Shown one piece after another: positions 1 to 8,100 of a stretch of DNA of 64,000 nt. Made by a program: the position numbers and the translations under genes. The first letter of the stretch is position 1. Each line of letters opens with the position of its first letter. This stretch comes from Myxococcales bacterium (GTDB lineage Bacteria > Myxococcota_A > Polyangia > Palsa-1104 > JAEUJZ01). The stretch is from positions 1-64,000 of the forward strand of contig JAEUKA010000089.1 of assembly GCA_016794465.1 (NCBI GenBank), read 5' to 3'. The notes under the pieces are model-generated. The model was not told where the DNA came from. It saw nothing but the letters and a program-made list of their open reading frames with translations, and made no database searches.

Positions 1-494
1 TGTTCGCTCATCGACCAGCCGACCACGCGACGCGAAAACAGGTCGAGCATCACCGCCAGATACAGCCAGCCCTGCGTCGTCCACAGATACGTGATGTCCG
101 TCACCCAGACTCGGTTCGGAGCGCTCGCGGTAAAGTCGCGCGCGAGCAGATTGGGAGCGATTGGGAGTGCGTGTTTCGAGTCGGTGGTGCGCTTAAATCG
201 TCGCGTCCGTAGCGCGTACAGACCACTCTGCCGCATCAGGCGCTCGACGCGGCGCTTGCTGGTGCGGAGTCCCAGGCCGGCCAGCTCGGCGCGGACTCGC
301 GGACTCCCATACGTCCGGCGGCTGCCCTGGAAGGCGGTGCCGATGTGTGCGGACAGGACGCCGTCGTGACGAGCGCGGAGACTCGGCCCACGACGGCACC
401 ATGCGTAAAAGCCACTGCGCCTCACTTCCATGACTCGACAGAGCACCACGACGGGATAGTGAGCCTTCTGCGCGTCGATGAAGGCAAACCTCAT
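1..494 (-). CDS. IS3-family transposase OrfB, C-terminal part outside the window
   Basis: Translating the minus strand from the ATG at 494, overlapping the OrfA stop, gives an uninterrupted frame of 164 residues to the window edge. It carries the HTH_21 region (SGFYAWCRRGPSLRAR, then RTYGSPRVRAEL) and the start of the rve/DDE integrase core: VWVTDITYL with the first catalytic Asp, and YLAVMLDLFSRRVVGWSM. The second Asp and the Glu would lie beyond position 1, so activity cannot be judged. Without a frameshift OrfB could start by itself at the overlap; with slippage at the seven-A run it would be fused to OrfA. Confidence 0.9.
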   Translation of the reverse strand, partial: MRFAFIDAQKAHYPVVVLCRVMEVRRSGFYAWCRRGPSLRARHDGVLSAHIGTAFQGSRRTYGSPRVRAELAGLGLRTSKRRVERLMRQSGLYALRTRRFKRTTDSKHALPIAPNLLARDFTASAPNRVWVTDITYLWTTQGWLYLAVMLDLFSRRVVGWSMSE

Positions 495-787
495 CGACTT
501 TCCTTGGCGAAGAAGGCTGCCGCTTTTTTTAAGATCTCGCGTTCCATCCGCAGCATCGCAACGTCACGACGGAGCTGAAGCAGTTCCTGTTTCTCCGAAG
601 GACTGAGCGTCGGAAAATCCGGCTCAGGAGCGCTGGCTCGGTGGAGCCAATCACGCAGCGTGGTGACATTGATTCCCAAGTCCCGTGCCGTCGCTGCGAT
701 GTTGCCATTGCCAGTCTTCGCCAGGCGTACCGCCTCGACCTTATATTCGGGAGTAAACACTCTTCGGGTTCTCTTTTCCATGAACAT
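491..787 (-). CDS. IS3-family transposase OrfA (helix-turn-helix subunit)
   Basis: A 98-residue protein with the N-terminal Tnp_1/IS911-type helix-turn-helix (an FTPEYKVEAVRLA start, an AATARDLGI recognition region and LRDWLHR) followed by a leucine-zipper-like segment (LQLRRDVAMLRMEREILKKA). In this family OrfA binds the terminal repeats, and it regulates or joins OrfB after a -1 frameshift. The codons for ILKKA run through the seven-A slippery stretch, and the stop overlaps the OrfB start as ATGA, the usual arrangement. An ATG two codons downstream is an alternative start. The gene looks intact. Confidence 0.9.
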   Translation of the reverse strand: MFMEKRTRRVFTPEYKVEAVRLAKTGNGNIAATARDLGINVTTLRDWLHRASAPEPDFPTLSPSEKQELLQLRRDVAMLRMEREILKKAAAFFAKESR

Positions 788-845
788 CTCTCATACCGCA
801 GCCCAAGGCTGCTCAGGGTGTCCACGAAATCGAGGGAGGGTTACG

Positions 846-1301
846 GTGCGGTTCCATGCGCCGTTTGCTGGGTTCGACAAGTCGCCTATTCCGGCAGATC
901 TCGACGCCTACGTTTCCTATCGACGCCTCGCGACAGCGTTTATCCAGGCACGAGGTCAGCGCATCTTGAAGGCCACAGCAGCCGAAACGTAATCGCCGCC
1001 ATAGCCGACCGGCACCCTATGGCGCGGGAAGGTCGGGCTGCGCGGGAAGCTGCGCGCCGTGCTAGACCGGCTAAGGCGCAAAGATGATCGGCAATTCTGG
1101 AAAACTCCGCCGCTCGTCCTCAACGAACGTGACAAGGTGCCGATGTCATCGCGCAGCGCGCAGTGGAGCAGCTCGGAGTGTGTGACGCTCCCAATTGATT
1201 GCAGAAGCCGACCCGCTAGCGCTGGGCAGTTTCCCGCCGTTTACCCAGCCATTTACCCGGCTACTTTTTGCCCCCAAAAACGACCCATTCGCCCCAAATG
1301 A
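846..1301. other. Intergenic stretch between IS3 and tRNA-Leu, no convincing gene
   Basis: About 450 bp lie between the IS element and the tRNA terminator. The short frames on both strands overlap each other, have no family motifs that I recognise and lack clear ribosome binding sites. A pyrimidine-rich stretch with direct repetition of TTTACCC(A/G)GC lies at about 1239-1262. Placement between a transposon and the 3' side of a tRNA gene is typical of decayed integrated elements, but I see no integrase remnant that I can name. Confidence 0.5.
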
Positions 1302-1334
1302 AAAAGGCCGCATTCCGTCGTGGAATGCAGCCTT
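1302..1334 (-). terminator. Rho-independent terminator of tRNA-Leu
   Basis: On the minus strand, directly after the tRNA 3' end, there is a strong stem (AAGGCTGCATTCC pairing with GGAATGCGGCCTT, with one imperfect position and a four-base ACGA loop) followed by a T run. This is a textbook intrinsic terminator and shows that the tRNA is transcribed alone. Confidence 0.85.
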
Positions 1335-1335
1335 G

Positions 1336-1417
1336 TGCGAAGGGGGGGACTCGAACCCCCAAGGTGTTACCCGCTAGCACCTCAAGCTAGTGCGTCTACC
1401 AGTTCCGCCACCTTCGC
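1336..1417 (-). tRNA. tRNA-Leu (anticodon GAG)
   Basis: The minus strand folds as a class II tRNA. The acceptor stem is GCGAAGG with CCTTCGC, discriminator A at 1336. The D arm is GGC-GGAACTGGTAGAC-GC, the anticodon stem CTAGC/GCTAG encloses the loop TTGAGGT (anticodon GAG, reading CUC/CUU Leu), a long variable arm follows (about CGGGTAACACCTTG), and the T arm is GGGGG-TTCGAGT-CCCCC. CCA is not encoded (CAA follows the discriminator), so it must be added enzymatically. Confidence 0.95.
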
Positions 1418-1458
1418 AGCGTGGGCGCTTGCATGGGAACGCAGCGCCAACAGGACGG

Positions 1459-1489
1459 TAATTAGCCGTAGTCGCAGGGTTTCTGTCAA
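1459..1489 (-). promoter_or_regulatory. Probable sigma-70-type promoter of tRNA-Leu
   Basis: On the minus strand a perfect TTGACA -35 box (1484-1489) stands 19 bp from TAATTA (1459-1464), placing a start about 35 nt before the tRNA. The spacer is longer than optimal and the -10 match is moderate, so the exact -10 is uncertain. Confidence 0.5.
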
Positions 1490-1568
1490 GGCATCTTTTT
1501 GGCGGGACATGACAATTTTGTGAAGATTGCGAGTCATCGTCGTCGGCCAGCGGGTAAGATGCGCCCCG

Positions 1569-2333
1569 ATGTCGGCTTTTCATATTCTGGTCGTGGATAG
1601 CGATCCGTGGACGGTGAAGATGGTCACGTCGCTGCTGTCGCGGCGCGGTCATCGGGTGGTGGTGGCTCATGACTTGAGTGAGGCGGAGCGGCAGATCTCG
1701 CTGTGTGTGCCGGATCTGCTGATTGCAGATGCTCAGCTTGACGACGAAGGGCTGGGGTGGCTGTCACGGCTGCGGTCAGAGCTGGGTCAGCGGGTGCTGC
1801 CGGCGCTGCTGCTCGCGGAGTCGCCACCGCCGTCGCTGCGTCTTTCTGCGCTGCGGGTGCCGCACAGTGACTTTTTGGACAAGCCGTTTCGCTTTGATGA
1901 GTTTGATCTGCGCGTCGAGCGACTGCTGCTCAGTCCGCTGACCTCGTCGGTGCGCGAGGAGCCGTCTCGTCCGCAGGGTCTGCAGGGCACGCTCGGTGAG
2001 CTGAGCCTGGCCAGCATCCTTTTGTTGCTCGAGGCGGAACAGAAAAGTGGCGTGCTGACGGTGCGACAGCAGAGTGCCGTCGGTCGACTGTGGTGTGCGG
2101 CGGGGCGACTGCTCAGCGCCGAGCTGACGGTGGTGGGCGAGAGGCCGGAGCGGAGCCTTGATGCGGTGTTTGCGCTGCTGTCGTGGCAGAGCGGTGAGTT
2201 CGAGTTTGTGGCCGGCCCAGATCAACGAGGTGAGCACCGTGGCGACGACGAAGGGCTGAACATGACCCAGCTGGTGCTGCTGCTCGCCCAGCGACAAGAC
2301 GAGCATGAACGGCGGCAAGCAGTCGCCGTATGA
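1569..2333 (+). CDS. Response regulator with receiver and DUF4388 (PATAN) domains
   Basis: A 254-residue protein. Residues 1-120 form a CheY-like receiver: ILVVDSD acidic pocket, phospho-acceptor Asp54 in LLIADAQL, and the FLDKPF lysine near residue 107. Residues about 138-235 match the DUF4388/PATAN type (GTLGELSLASILLLLEAEQKSGVLTV, then FELLSWQSGEFEF-like sequence), common in Myxococcota, Deinococcus and cyanobacteria and linked to gliding, type IV pili or protein-protein signalling. There is no DNA-binding domain, so output is probably by protein contact. I chose ATG 1569 over the upstream TTG at 1527 because the receiver fold begins there. The next frame follows within 40 bp; no cognate kinase is adjacent unless the HATPase protein at 4199 serves. 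Confidence 0.8.
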   Translation: MSAFHILVVDSDPWTVKMVTSLLSRRGHRVVVAHDLSEAERQISLCVPDLLIADAQLDDEGLGWLSRLRSELGQRVLPALLLAESPPPSLRLSALRVPHSDFLDKPFRFDEFDLRVERLLLSPLTSSVREEPSRPQGLQGTLGELSLASILLLLEAEQKSGVLTVRQQSAVGRLWCAAGRLLSAELTVVGERPERSLDAVFALLSWQSGEFEFVAGPDQRGEHRGDDEGLNMTQLVLLLAQRQDEHERRQAVAV

Positions 2334-2370
2334 TGACAAGCTAGCAGCAGAGACAGCGGACTGTTCCACG

Positions 2371-3033
2371 ATGCAAAGCTCCACCAGCAGCTGGGTCGCG
2401 ACCCGACGAGCCACAAGGCCCGCAAGGCTTGGGGCGGTCTGCGTGGCTGTGGCGCTGTGGGGCGTTGCTGGGCAGGCTGTGGCGGCTCCTCCGGTTGCGA
2501 CCGACTTAGGGGGAACAAGCGCTTCGGGGCCGCCCAATCTACCGCCGCGTGAGCCAAGTGGAGCGAGTCCGCCGGCTGCACCAAGCCCGCCGGGCCCTCC
2601 CAACCTGCCGCCGAGCACGGGCATGTCGTCGGATGTGACCGCAGATGGTACAGCGATGACACCGCCCTCCCCTCCGCTGGTGAGCGTGGTGCCGGTCCTG
2701 ACCATTGAGCGTCGTCGGCGCTTTAACCTCATCATTGCGGGAGTATCGACGCTGCTCGCGGCGTATACGGCCGATCGGCTGCTGGCGCGGGACCTCTCGC
2801 AGTCGGCGGTCGGCTGGGTGCCGCTGGTCGGCCCGTGGTGGATCTTGAGCGAGGAGACGGCGCGGCCCAATCCCAGCTCGGCCTTGCAAGCGCTGCTGGT
2901 GGTCGACGGGCTGGTGCAGCTGAGTGGCCTGGTGCTGACGATCACTGGGACATTTCTTCGCTATGACCGAGTGGTGCTGCGCCTGCCCGCTGCCCCGCCC
3001 GTTATCTCACCTGAGTCGCTGCCGTCGCCCTAG
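2371..3033 (+). CDS. Proline-rich membrane protein of unknown function
   Basis: About 220 residues. The N-terminus looks like a signal peptide or anchor (basic stretch, then AVCVAVALWGVAG, then AVAAPP). A Pro/Gly/Ser-rich linker of about 80 residues contains a repeated GPPNLPP motif. The C-terminal part has two hydrophobic helices (FNLIIAGVSTLLAAYTA and LLVVDGLVQLSGLVLTITG) flanking a short loop with WVPLVGPWW. I do not recognise a family. An ATG at 2305 inside the end of the response-regulator gene would add 22 residues; ATG 2371 gives the better export signal. It is probably co-transcribed with the response regulator. Confidence 0.6.
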   Translation: MQSSTSSWVATRRATRPARLGAVCVAVALWGVAGQAVAAPPVATDLGGTSASGPPNLPPREPSGASPPAAPSPPGPPNLPPSTGMSSDVTADGTAMTPPSPPLVSVVPVLTIERRRRFNLIIAGVSTLLAAYTADRLLARDLSQSAVGWVPLVGPWWILSEETARPNPSSALQALLVVDGLVQLSGLVLTITGTFLRYDRVVLRLPAAPPVISPESLPSP

Positions 3034-3155
3034 CTGGAGCGGAAACGCGGCTGGGCGTGGCGGCCCTATCGTCCCCTGATACGATGATCGGCGGCTCGGT
3101 GCATCGTCGCCGAACTGGAACACGCTGGCGGGGCTTTCCGCTCAGGAGGGGGACT

Positions 3156-4133
3156 ATGCAAGATCGATGTGGTCAGTATCTTTCGGTCGGTCTGTTGGCG
3201 CTTGCGCTTGGCTGCGGCGGCGAAACCAACGGAGAAACCGTCGACGGTGGGACAGCGGATGGAGGCACTGTCGATGATCTCGCCGGGTCGCCGGATCTGA
3301 CGCCGCCACCGCCGGACTGCACGGGCAAGCCAATGCCGATGACGGGCACCCAGACCCGCACCATCTCCGTCGGCAGCAGCAAGCGTACTTACCTTTTGCA
3401 CATTCCGCCGAACTACGACCCGAGCAAGTTCACGTCGGTGGTGTTCGCATTCCACGGCTTTACCACCCAGGCCACCGACTTCATCAAAGACATCGGCATC
3501 GAGGCCGCCAGCGATCAGCGCAACCTGATTGCCGTCGTCCCGCAAGGCTCTGGGGTCATTCCGTCGTGGAACGCTGGCGGCTGCTGTGGCGAGGCGCAGA
3601 CCTTCGGCACCGACGACGTGGGCTTCGTGCGGACGCTCCTCGCGAGCCTCCGCAGCGAGCTTTGTGTCGACAACAAGCGCGTCTTCGCGATGGGACACTC
3701 GAACGGCGGCTTCATGAGCAATCGCCTCGCCTGCGAAATGGCCGACGACTTCGCCGCGATCGGTCCCAACTCGGCCGGCCTGGTGTTCAGCGCCTGCAAG
3801 CCCAGTCGCCCGGTACCGGTCTATTACATGCACGGCGACGCCGACGGAGTGGTCTTCTACGGCGGCGGCTTCCCACTCGGCTGGAGCGGCGCCAAGGACA
3901 CCTTCGATGGCTGGGGTGCTCGCAACAAGTGCGCTACGCCGGCCAAAGTGACCAGCCAAGCGGGCAAAGTGACCTGCCAGACCTATGCTCCGTGCAGCGG
4001 CGGCGCCGACGTGAACCTGTGCACCATCAGCGGCGGCAGCCACGTCTGGCCGAGCAGCACCAGCGACACCCAGCGCTACGCCGACGGCACCAAGAGCTAT
4101 CTCGACTTCTTCGCCACGCATCCCAAGCCGTAG
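3156..4133 (+). CDS. Secreted lipoprotein esterase of the PHB-depolymerase / LpqC family
   Basis: A 325-residue alpha/beta hydrolase. The start at ATG 3156 follows a clear AGGAGGGGG ribosome site and gives a lipoprotein signal, LLALALGC with Cys as the lipidation site, then a Gly/Thr/Asp-rich spacer. The core has HGFTTQATDF (oxyanion region), the nucleophile elbow GHSNGGFMS (Ser of GxSxGG), the acid-loop HGDADGVV and the catalytic His in GGSHVWP. This matches COG3509 enzymes that hydrolyse polyhydroxybutyrate, feruloyl esters or similar. Substrate cannot be told from sequence. The likely location is an outer or inner membrane-anchored periplasmic or surface enzyme. Confidence 0.85.
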   Translation: MQDRCGQYLSVGLLALALGCGGETNGETVDGGTADGGTVDDLAGSPDLTPPPPDCTGKPMPMTGTQTRTISVGSSKRTYLLHIPPNYDPSKFTSVVFAFHGFTTQATDFIKDIGIEAASDQRNLIAVVPQGSGVIPSWNAGGCCGEAQTFGTDDVGFVRTLLASLRSELCVDNKRVFAMGHSNGGFMSNRLACEMADDFAAIGPNSAGLVFSACKPSRPVPVYYMHGDADGVVFYGGGFPLGWSGAKDTFDGWGARNKCATPAKVTSQAGKVTCQTYAPCSGGADVNLCTISGGSHVWPSSTSDTQRYADGTKSYLDFFATHPKP

Positions 4134-4198
4134 CCACCGACCAGCCGGCGAGCCATGTCCTACTTGGCGCACTCAACCACACAATGTATGGTGCGCGC

Positions 4199-5890
4199 AT
4201 GTTTTTGGACCACCTGCTTGCCGCGCTGCGCAATCCGCACAGTCAGCTGTTTCAGCTCGATGACGAGCTGCCGTTTGATGCCGATCGCTATCGTGCGCTG
4301 CTATCTGCGGAGACGTGGCGCAGAGGCCGCAGTGGCCAGCTCGACGAAGCGACGGTGGCGTGGGTGTTTCGCTGCATTGCCGACGGCTGGGTCGATGAAC
4401 ACCTGCTCGACATTCGCGACGCGCTGCTGGAGCTGTTGGCGATTCGCGATGCCGACCACCTGGATGCGCTGCTGTGTCTGGCGACGGAGCAGATCCTCGG
4501 CGAGAGCCAGCGACCGCTGTGCGTGGCCGACGAGGAATCGCCGCTGTTGACACCTGCCGATCATCAGCTGCTGCGAACGACGACCAGCGCGGTGACGGGC
4601 GATCACAGTCATCGGCTTGGGCTGCGCCTGCTGGCCCGTCGCTATGCGATGCAGCTGGGCCTGCTGGTGGCGCGTCCTCGGGCGTGGCAGCGGACCTGTC
4701 TCGGTGATGCGGTGCTTGAGCTGCCGCGTGCCTATGCCTGGCCCCTGCTGCTGTCGCTGGAGACACTGCAAGCGCTTGATCCGTTTGATCGCTGGCGGGT
4801 GTCGACGGAGGCACTTGGGGCGATGCTTGACCGTCCGACGTTTGTGGTTCGGACCGCAGACCTCGACGGAGATGCCGAAGCGGCGCTGTTTCCCTGGCAG
4901 CGGGTGCGACGGATGCAGCGCTGTGGCCTGGTCGAGTCCACGCCCCCGTTGCGTACAGTCACCGACGAGGCCCATCGCAGCGAGTTTGGCTTTCGCTTGA
5001 CGACGGCAGCAGCCAGTGCCGCCGAGCGAGTCCTGCGTACGCCCGAGCATGAAGTGATGCGCCTGGCCAAGTCGCTGCTGTTCGAGCGGACCGAAGAGGC
5101 GATGCAGCCCTATCGTCAGCGTCAGGTAAGCGCGCCGCCCCCGTCACGGGCCCAAGTGGCAGAGCATGTGCTGCCGCCGATCGATGGAATCTCGTCGCTG
5201 TCGCTGGACGAGTTGACGGGTTCGGAGGTCGATGGACTGCCGTCGAGTCGGCTGCTCCGGGTGACGGACCTGTGGACGCCGCCGAGTGCGATGCCAAGTG
5301 AGCGCGACTCAGGAACGAGCGAGCGCGAGCCGGTGACGGCGACGATGGACTCGACGACGGAAGCTCTTGAGCCGGCGCGACCCAGCTCGGGCAGTGAGCG
5401 CGGACCGCAAGAGATCGATCTGGGGCCACTGATTCGACGGGCGTGGGGCGATCTGCAAGAGCGACGGGTACACTTTTCGCTGCTCGGTCCGACGGCAGAG
5501 GTGCTCGGTGAGAGGCGCCTGCTGGTACAGACGCTGCGGGAGCTGTTGCGAGTCGCGGCGGCGAGTGCGCAGCACGGCTCGCATAGCTTGGCGCTGGTGA
5601 CCGTCGAGCTGGCTCCGCAAGACGACCATGTGGTGCTGTTTGTCCACGACAACGGGATGGGGCCGCCGCTGCCGGAGCTGCCGAGCCTGCTGGAGATGAC
5701 CGACGAGGAGCTAGCGGAGCCGGTCGATCTCGATGGTGAGCGTCCCAGCCTGCACCGCATCCAGCAGTCGCTGTGGGGACTCGGGGGGGAGCTGACGATG
5801 ATGGCGCCGCGCCTCGGTGGCACCAGCCTGCGCATCATCCTGCCGCGCACGATGCCGCATGGGATGGACGACCAGCGCACAGCCGCCTGA
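4199..5890 (+). CDS. Protein with C-terminal HATPase_c-like domain, no phospho-acceptor His region seen
   Basis: A 563-residue protein. The N-terminal 370 residues are helical and unrecognised; a Ser/Thr/Glu-rich linker follows; the last 160 residues resemble the GHKL ATPase of sensor kinases, with a G1 box VHDNGMGPPLPELP, a glycine segment GGELTMMAPRLGGTSLRI and the final strand. The N box is degenerate (LRELLRVAAAS; no Asn at the usual place), and I see no H-box/DHp helix. It may be a pseudo-kinase or anti-sigma-like ATPase. The frame runs open upstream as a shadow of the esterase; ATG 4199 (or 4184) follows that gene by about 60 bp. A 44-bp inverted repeat follows the stop. Confidence 0.65.
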   Translation: MFLDHLLAALRNPHSQLFQLDDELPFDADRYRALLSAETWRRGRSGQLDEATVAWVFRCIADGWVDEHLLDIRDALLELLAIRDADHLDALLCLATEQILGESQRPLCVADEESPLLTPADHQLLRTTTSAVTGDHSHRLGLRLLARRYAMQLGLLVARPRAWQRTCLGDAVLELPRAYAWPLLLSLETLQALDPFDRWRVSTEALGAMLDRPTFVVRTADLDGDAEAALFPWQRVRRMQRCGLVESTPPLRTVTDEAHRSEFGFRLTTAAASAAERVLRTPEHEVMRLAKSLLFERTEEAMQPYRQRQVSAPPPSRAQVAEHVLPPIDGISSLSLDELTGSEVDGLPSSRLLRVTDLWTPPSAMPSERDSGTSEREPVTATMDSTTEALEPARPSSGSERGPQEIDLGPLIRRAWGDLQERRVHFSLLGPTAEVLGERRLLVQTLRELLRVAAASAQHGSHSLALVTVELAPQDDHVVLFVHDNGMGPPLPELPSLLEMTDEELAEPVDLDGERPSLHRIQQSLWGLGGELTMMAPRLGGTSLRIILPRTMPHGMDDQRTAA

Positions 5891-5893
5891 CAA

Positions 5894-5937
5894 CGCCGAG
5901 CAGAACGACTGCGGACCTCGCCACGTTCTGTTCGGCG
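5894..5937 (+). terminator. Hairpin after the HATPase gene, likely transcription end
   Basis: CGCCGAGCAGAAC and GTTCTGTTCGGCG form a 13-bp stem with one mismatch and an 18-nt loop, starting 4 bp after the stop. No T run follows, so it is a terminator-like or mRNA-stabilising hairpin rather than a classic intrinsic terminator. Confidence 0.5.
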
Positions 5938-6036
5938 CTGTAGACCTTGGCTGCTGAGTCGGTCGTCTACACTGGGTATTTGCGCGGTTTTGCTTACGAA
6001 TTTCAGTTCACAAGCAGCGGTTTTGCGAAGTATGAT

Positions 6037-6062
6037 GCCCAAGCTTCCACAAAGCCTTGGGC
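6037..6062. promoter_or_regulatory. Inverted repeat upstream of the SWIM-MoxR-VWA-DUF5682 operon
   Basis: GCCCAAG (6037-6043) and CTTGGGC (6056-6062) form a perfect 7-bp dyad, about 90 bp before the first gene of the operon. It could be an operator or a leader hairpin; no promoter box could be assigned with confidence. Confidence 0.35.
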
Positions 6063-6150
6063 TGCGCAGCGGTCTTAGGGGGTAAGCGCCGATGAGTCAG
6101 GCGCGAGCCAGGAAGCGGTTTCACCCAGAGCCGTTACGGAGCCCGCGAAC

Positions 6151-6642
6151 ATGGCCGTCTCGCCCACCGAGTGCACGTCAGTCCCGCTGTCGGAAGCCCC
6201 CAGTCGTCCGCGCAAAGTCAAGGATGTCCCGTATGTCGAGCTGTTCGGCGGCCGCGTCCAAGGCGTGGTGTCGTCGGGCTCGGATGAAAATCGCGTCTAC
6301 GTCTCGTTCTTCGAGGCCGGCGCGAGCATCAACTTCAACTGCTCGACCAACAACAATCGGCCGTGCGGTGGTCTGCGCGGCTCTCCGTGTAAGCACCTGA
6401 CCCAGCTGATGGGCGAAGCGGTGCTGCAGTTTGGGCCCGAGCAGGTGGCGCGCTTTCTGAAGCTGTCGGGGGATCTGTCGAAGTTCACCTCGGCGCGCGA
6501 GATCATGCTGCAGGTGCGGGGCTCGCAGGCGCGACTGGATGTCAGTCAGGTCTTTTCGCGCTTCCTGTCACACCTTCGCTACTTCGAGCTGCCTGTCTCG
6601 AATCAGCCGCTGCCCGAGATGACGTGGTTTGTCTCCGGTTAG
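6151..6642 (+). CDS. SWIM-type zinc-finger protein, first gene of the MoxR/VWA/DUF5682 operon
   Basis: A 163-residue protein with a SWIM-like metal centre, INFNCSTNNNRPCGG...SPCKHLTQLM (Cys, Cys and a CKH pair), of the CxC...CxH type known from SWIM domains. SWIM proteins are recurrent neighbours of DUF5682, MoxR and VWA genes, where they are thought to bind DNA or protein. Outside the finger the sequence has a beta-rich start (VPYVELFGGRVQGVV) and a helical tail. It starts at ATG 6151 after GGAG. The next gene begins 27 bp downstream, so the five genes 6151-13790 form one operon. Confidence 0.7.
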   Translation: MAVSPTECTSVPLSEAPSRPRKVKDVPYVELFGGRVQGVVSSGSDENRVYVSFFEAGASINFNCSTNNNRPCGGLRGSPCKHLTQLMGEAVLQFGPEQVARFLKLSGDLSKFTSAREIMLQVRGSQARLDVSQVFSRFLSHLRYFELPVSNQPLPEMTWFVSG

Positions 6643-6669
6643 CCGGACTCCTTTCAAAGGACGCTGCAT

Positions 6670-8082
6670 ATGAGTCATTCCCTTCGCACTCTGTCGGCAC
6701 TGCCGCCCGGTGTGGCCGAGACTGCCGACGTGCTTGCCCGTCTCGATCACTGCTTCGTCACCGGCTTTGGCCGCATGAGTGAGCGTGAGGTAGAGGCCGT
6801 GTCTGCCCTGCCCCGCTTGCTCAGTCAGACTCCCTTGGCCGCGCGTGTCAAAGAAGCGTGCGACGCGCTGCTGCGCAGTGAGTTCGTCGAGACACACTTC
6901 GTGAGCATTGCCTGTGCCCGCGCCGCGCTGCAGGGAGCGATGACCGATGCGCTGTCCAAGCAGGTCTGTGAAGCGCTGGGAAGGAGTCCACTCACCGACG
7001 AGCTGGCCACTACTTTTCCGGACTCTCCTGGTCATCATGGAGTCTTCCGGGAGAGTACGCGACACTTCCTGTTGGAGATGGCTCTGTCAGGGTTTGCGCA
7101 GCTGGAGCCAGAGGCGATCTATCCGTTCTATGCGACGCTCGACAAGATTCAGGAAGAGCCGGGTCTGATTCGGCTCTCTGCGGTGCTGTCGGGATTCCTT
7201 TCAGAGCTGCTGTTTGCGCTGCCAATTCCTTCCGGAAAGACCGTTCCTTCCTATCGCTGGGTGGATCTGTGGACGCGATCGATGCTGCTGTCGATCAAGG
7301 CGTCACCATCGGTGAAGCTACGCTCTGTGAGCGGAGAGTTCCTTCCCATCGGCTGCGATCTTCATCATCACCGCAACCTGTTTACGGTCTGCGTACACGG
7401 ACTTTTGCGCAGTGGAAGTGAAGTACGCTACGCCCGCACGACTGTCTCTGCCTACAAGGTGGATACCGTGATCGGACAAGAGATGTGGCGACTCCTTGAG
7501 GGCACGTTTGACAAGCTCCTGAAGGGAATTCGCGACTGCGCAAGCATCAAGCTCAGCGACGCGCAGCTGCTGGAAAGTGGCGACATTCTGTGGGATGAAA
7601 GTCGCGCCAGTGCCGGGTCTTCCTTCGCTCCGTTTGAGCTGGCTAGCACCCTGCTTGGTGCAGGATCAAAGCTTGTCCGTGCCACGCTGAGCGGCTTTGA
7701 CAGACACCCAGCCCAGCTGTCGGAAGTGGTTCATATTACTGCTTTCAAAGTAGTAAAATTGGAACCGAGCAAGTCGAAAAAGCCGTCGCTGGGCGAGCAG
7801 GTTGATGAGAAAGCGATCGAGCTTGGCGGAGTCACTCTGCCGCTGTCTGGATCGCGCCTCTCCGATGCGTCAGGAATGACCATTGATCGGATTGAGAAGG
7901 CCACGGAGATGATCGGTCTGCTGCGCTTTGATCGCGGACGCTGGGCAGTGCAGCCGCTCTCGCTCAAGCTGGGAAGCAAAGCAGAGCTGTCCGGAACGCC
8001 TCCGCAGTCACTCAAAGTCAAAGATGACACCGTCGCTGTGCTGCGTGAACGAGCCAGCAAGCTTTTGCGCAAGAAGTCGTAG
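6670..8082 (+). CDS. Unknown 470-residue protein, second gene of the MoxR/VWA/DUF5682 operon
   Basis: I do not recognise a family. It begins at an ATG preceded by AAAGGA. The N-terminal half is helical (for example VKEACDALLRSEFVETHFV and QLEPEAIYPFYATLDKI), the middle has a run of hydrophobic strands with a DLHHHRNLFTVCVHG segment rich in His, and the C-terminal 100 residues are Ser/Lys-rich with LGGVTLPLSGSRLSD. There is no signal peptide or membrane helix. Tight spacing on both sides (27 and 18 bp) makes it a component of the same system, perhaps in the slot used by other accessory proteins in related clusters. Function is unassigned. Confidence 0.6.
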   Translation: MSHSLRTLSALPPGVAETADVLARLDHCFVTGFGRMSEREVEAVSALPRLLSQTPLAARVKEACDALLRSEFVETHFVSIACARAALQGAMTDALSKQVCEALGRSPLTDELATTFPDSPGHHGVFRESTRHFLLEMALSGFAQLEPEAIYPFYATLDKIQEEPGLIRLSAVLSGFLSELLFALPIPSGKTVPSYRWVDLWTRSMLLSIKASPSVKLRSVSGEFLPIGCDLHHHRNLFTVCVHGLLRSGSEVRYARTTVSAYKVDTVIGQEMWRLLEGTFDKLLKGIRDCASIKLSDAQLLESGDILWDESRASAGSSFAPFELASTLLGAGSKLVRATLSGFDRHPAQLSEVVHITAFKVVKLEPSKSKKPSLGEQVDEKAIELGGVTLPLSGSRLSDASGMTIDRIEKATEMIGLLRFDRGRWAVQPLSLKLGSKAELSGTPPQSLKVKDDTVAVLRERASKLLRKKS

Positions 8083-8100
8083 GAAGCGAAAAGGAAGACC

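Larger units (their letters stand above)
1..845 (-). mobile_element. IS3-family insertion sequence, cut by the window edge
   Basis: Two overlapping minus-strand frames, OrfA then OrfB, have the layout of an IS3-family element. The distal part of OrfB and the far terminal repeat lie outside the window. The near end should fall about 15-65 bp upstream of OrfA; I could not fix the inverted repeat because its partner is missing, so the right boundary is approximate. A seven-A run at about 525-531 (minus-strand reading A AAA AAA, then GC) near the end of OrfA is a classic -1 slippage site that would make the OrfAB transposase. The element lies about 500 bp from a tRNA-Leu gene. Confidence 0.85.

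Noticed and set aside
1059..1301. Small plus-strand gene between IS3 and tRNA
   Set aside because: No ribosome site or motifs; several alternative frames are equally open.
1776..2945. Minus-strand 389-residue frame
   Set aside because: It is the shadow of the response regulator and proline-rich protein; composition is that of a reverse frame.
3566..4198. Upstream extension of the HATPase protein
   Set aside because: This part of the frame lies in the esterase gene and reads as a shadow (Arg-rich).
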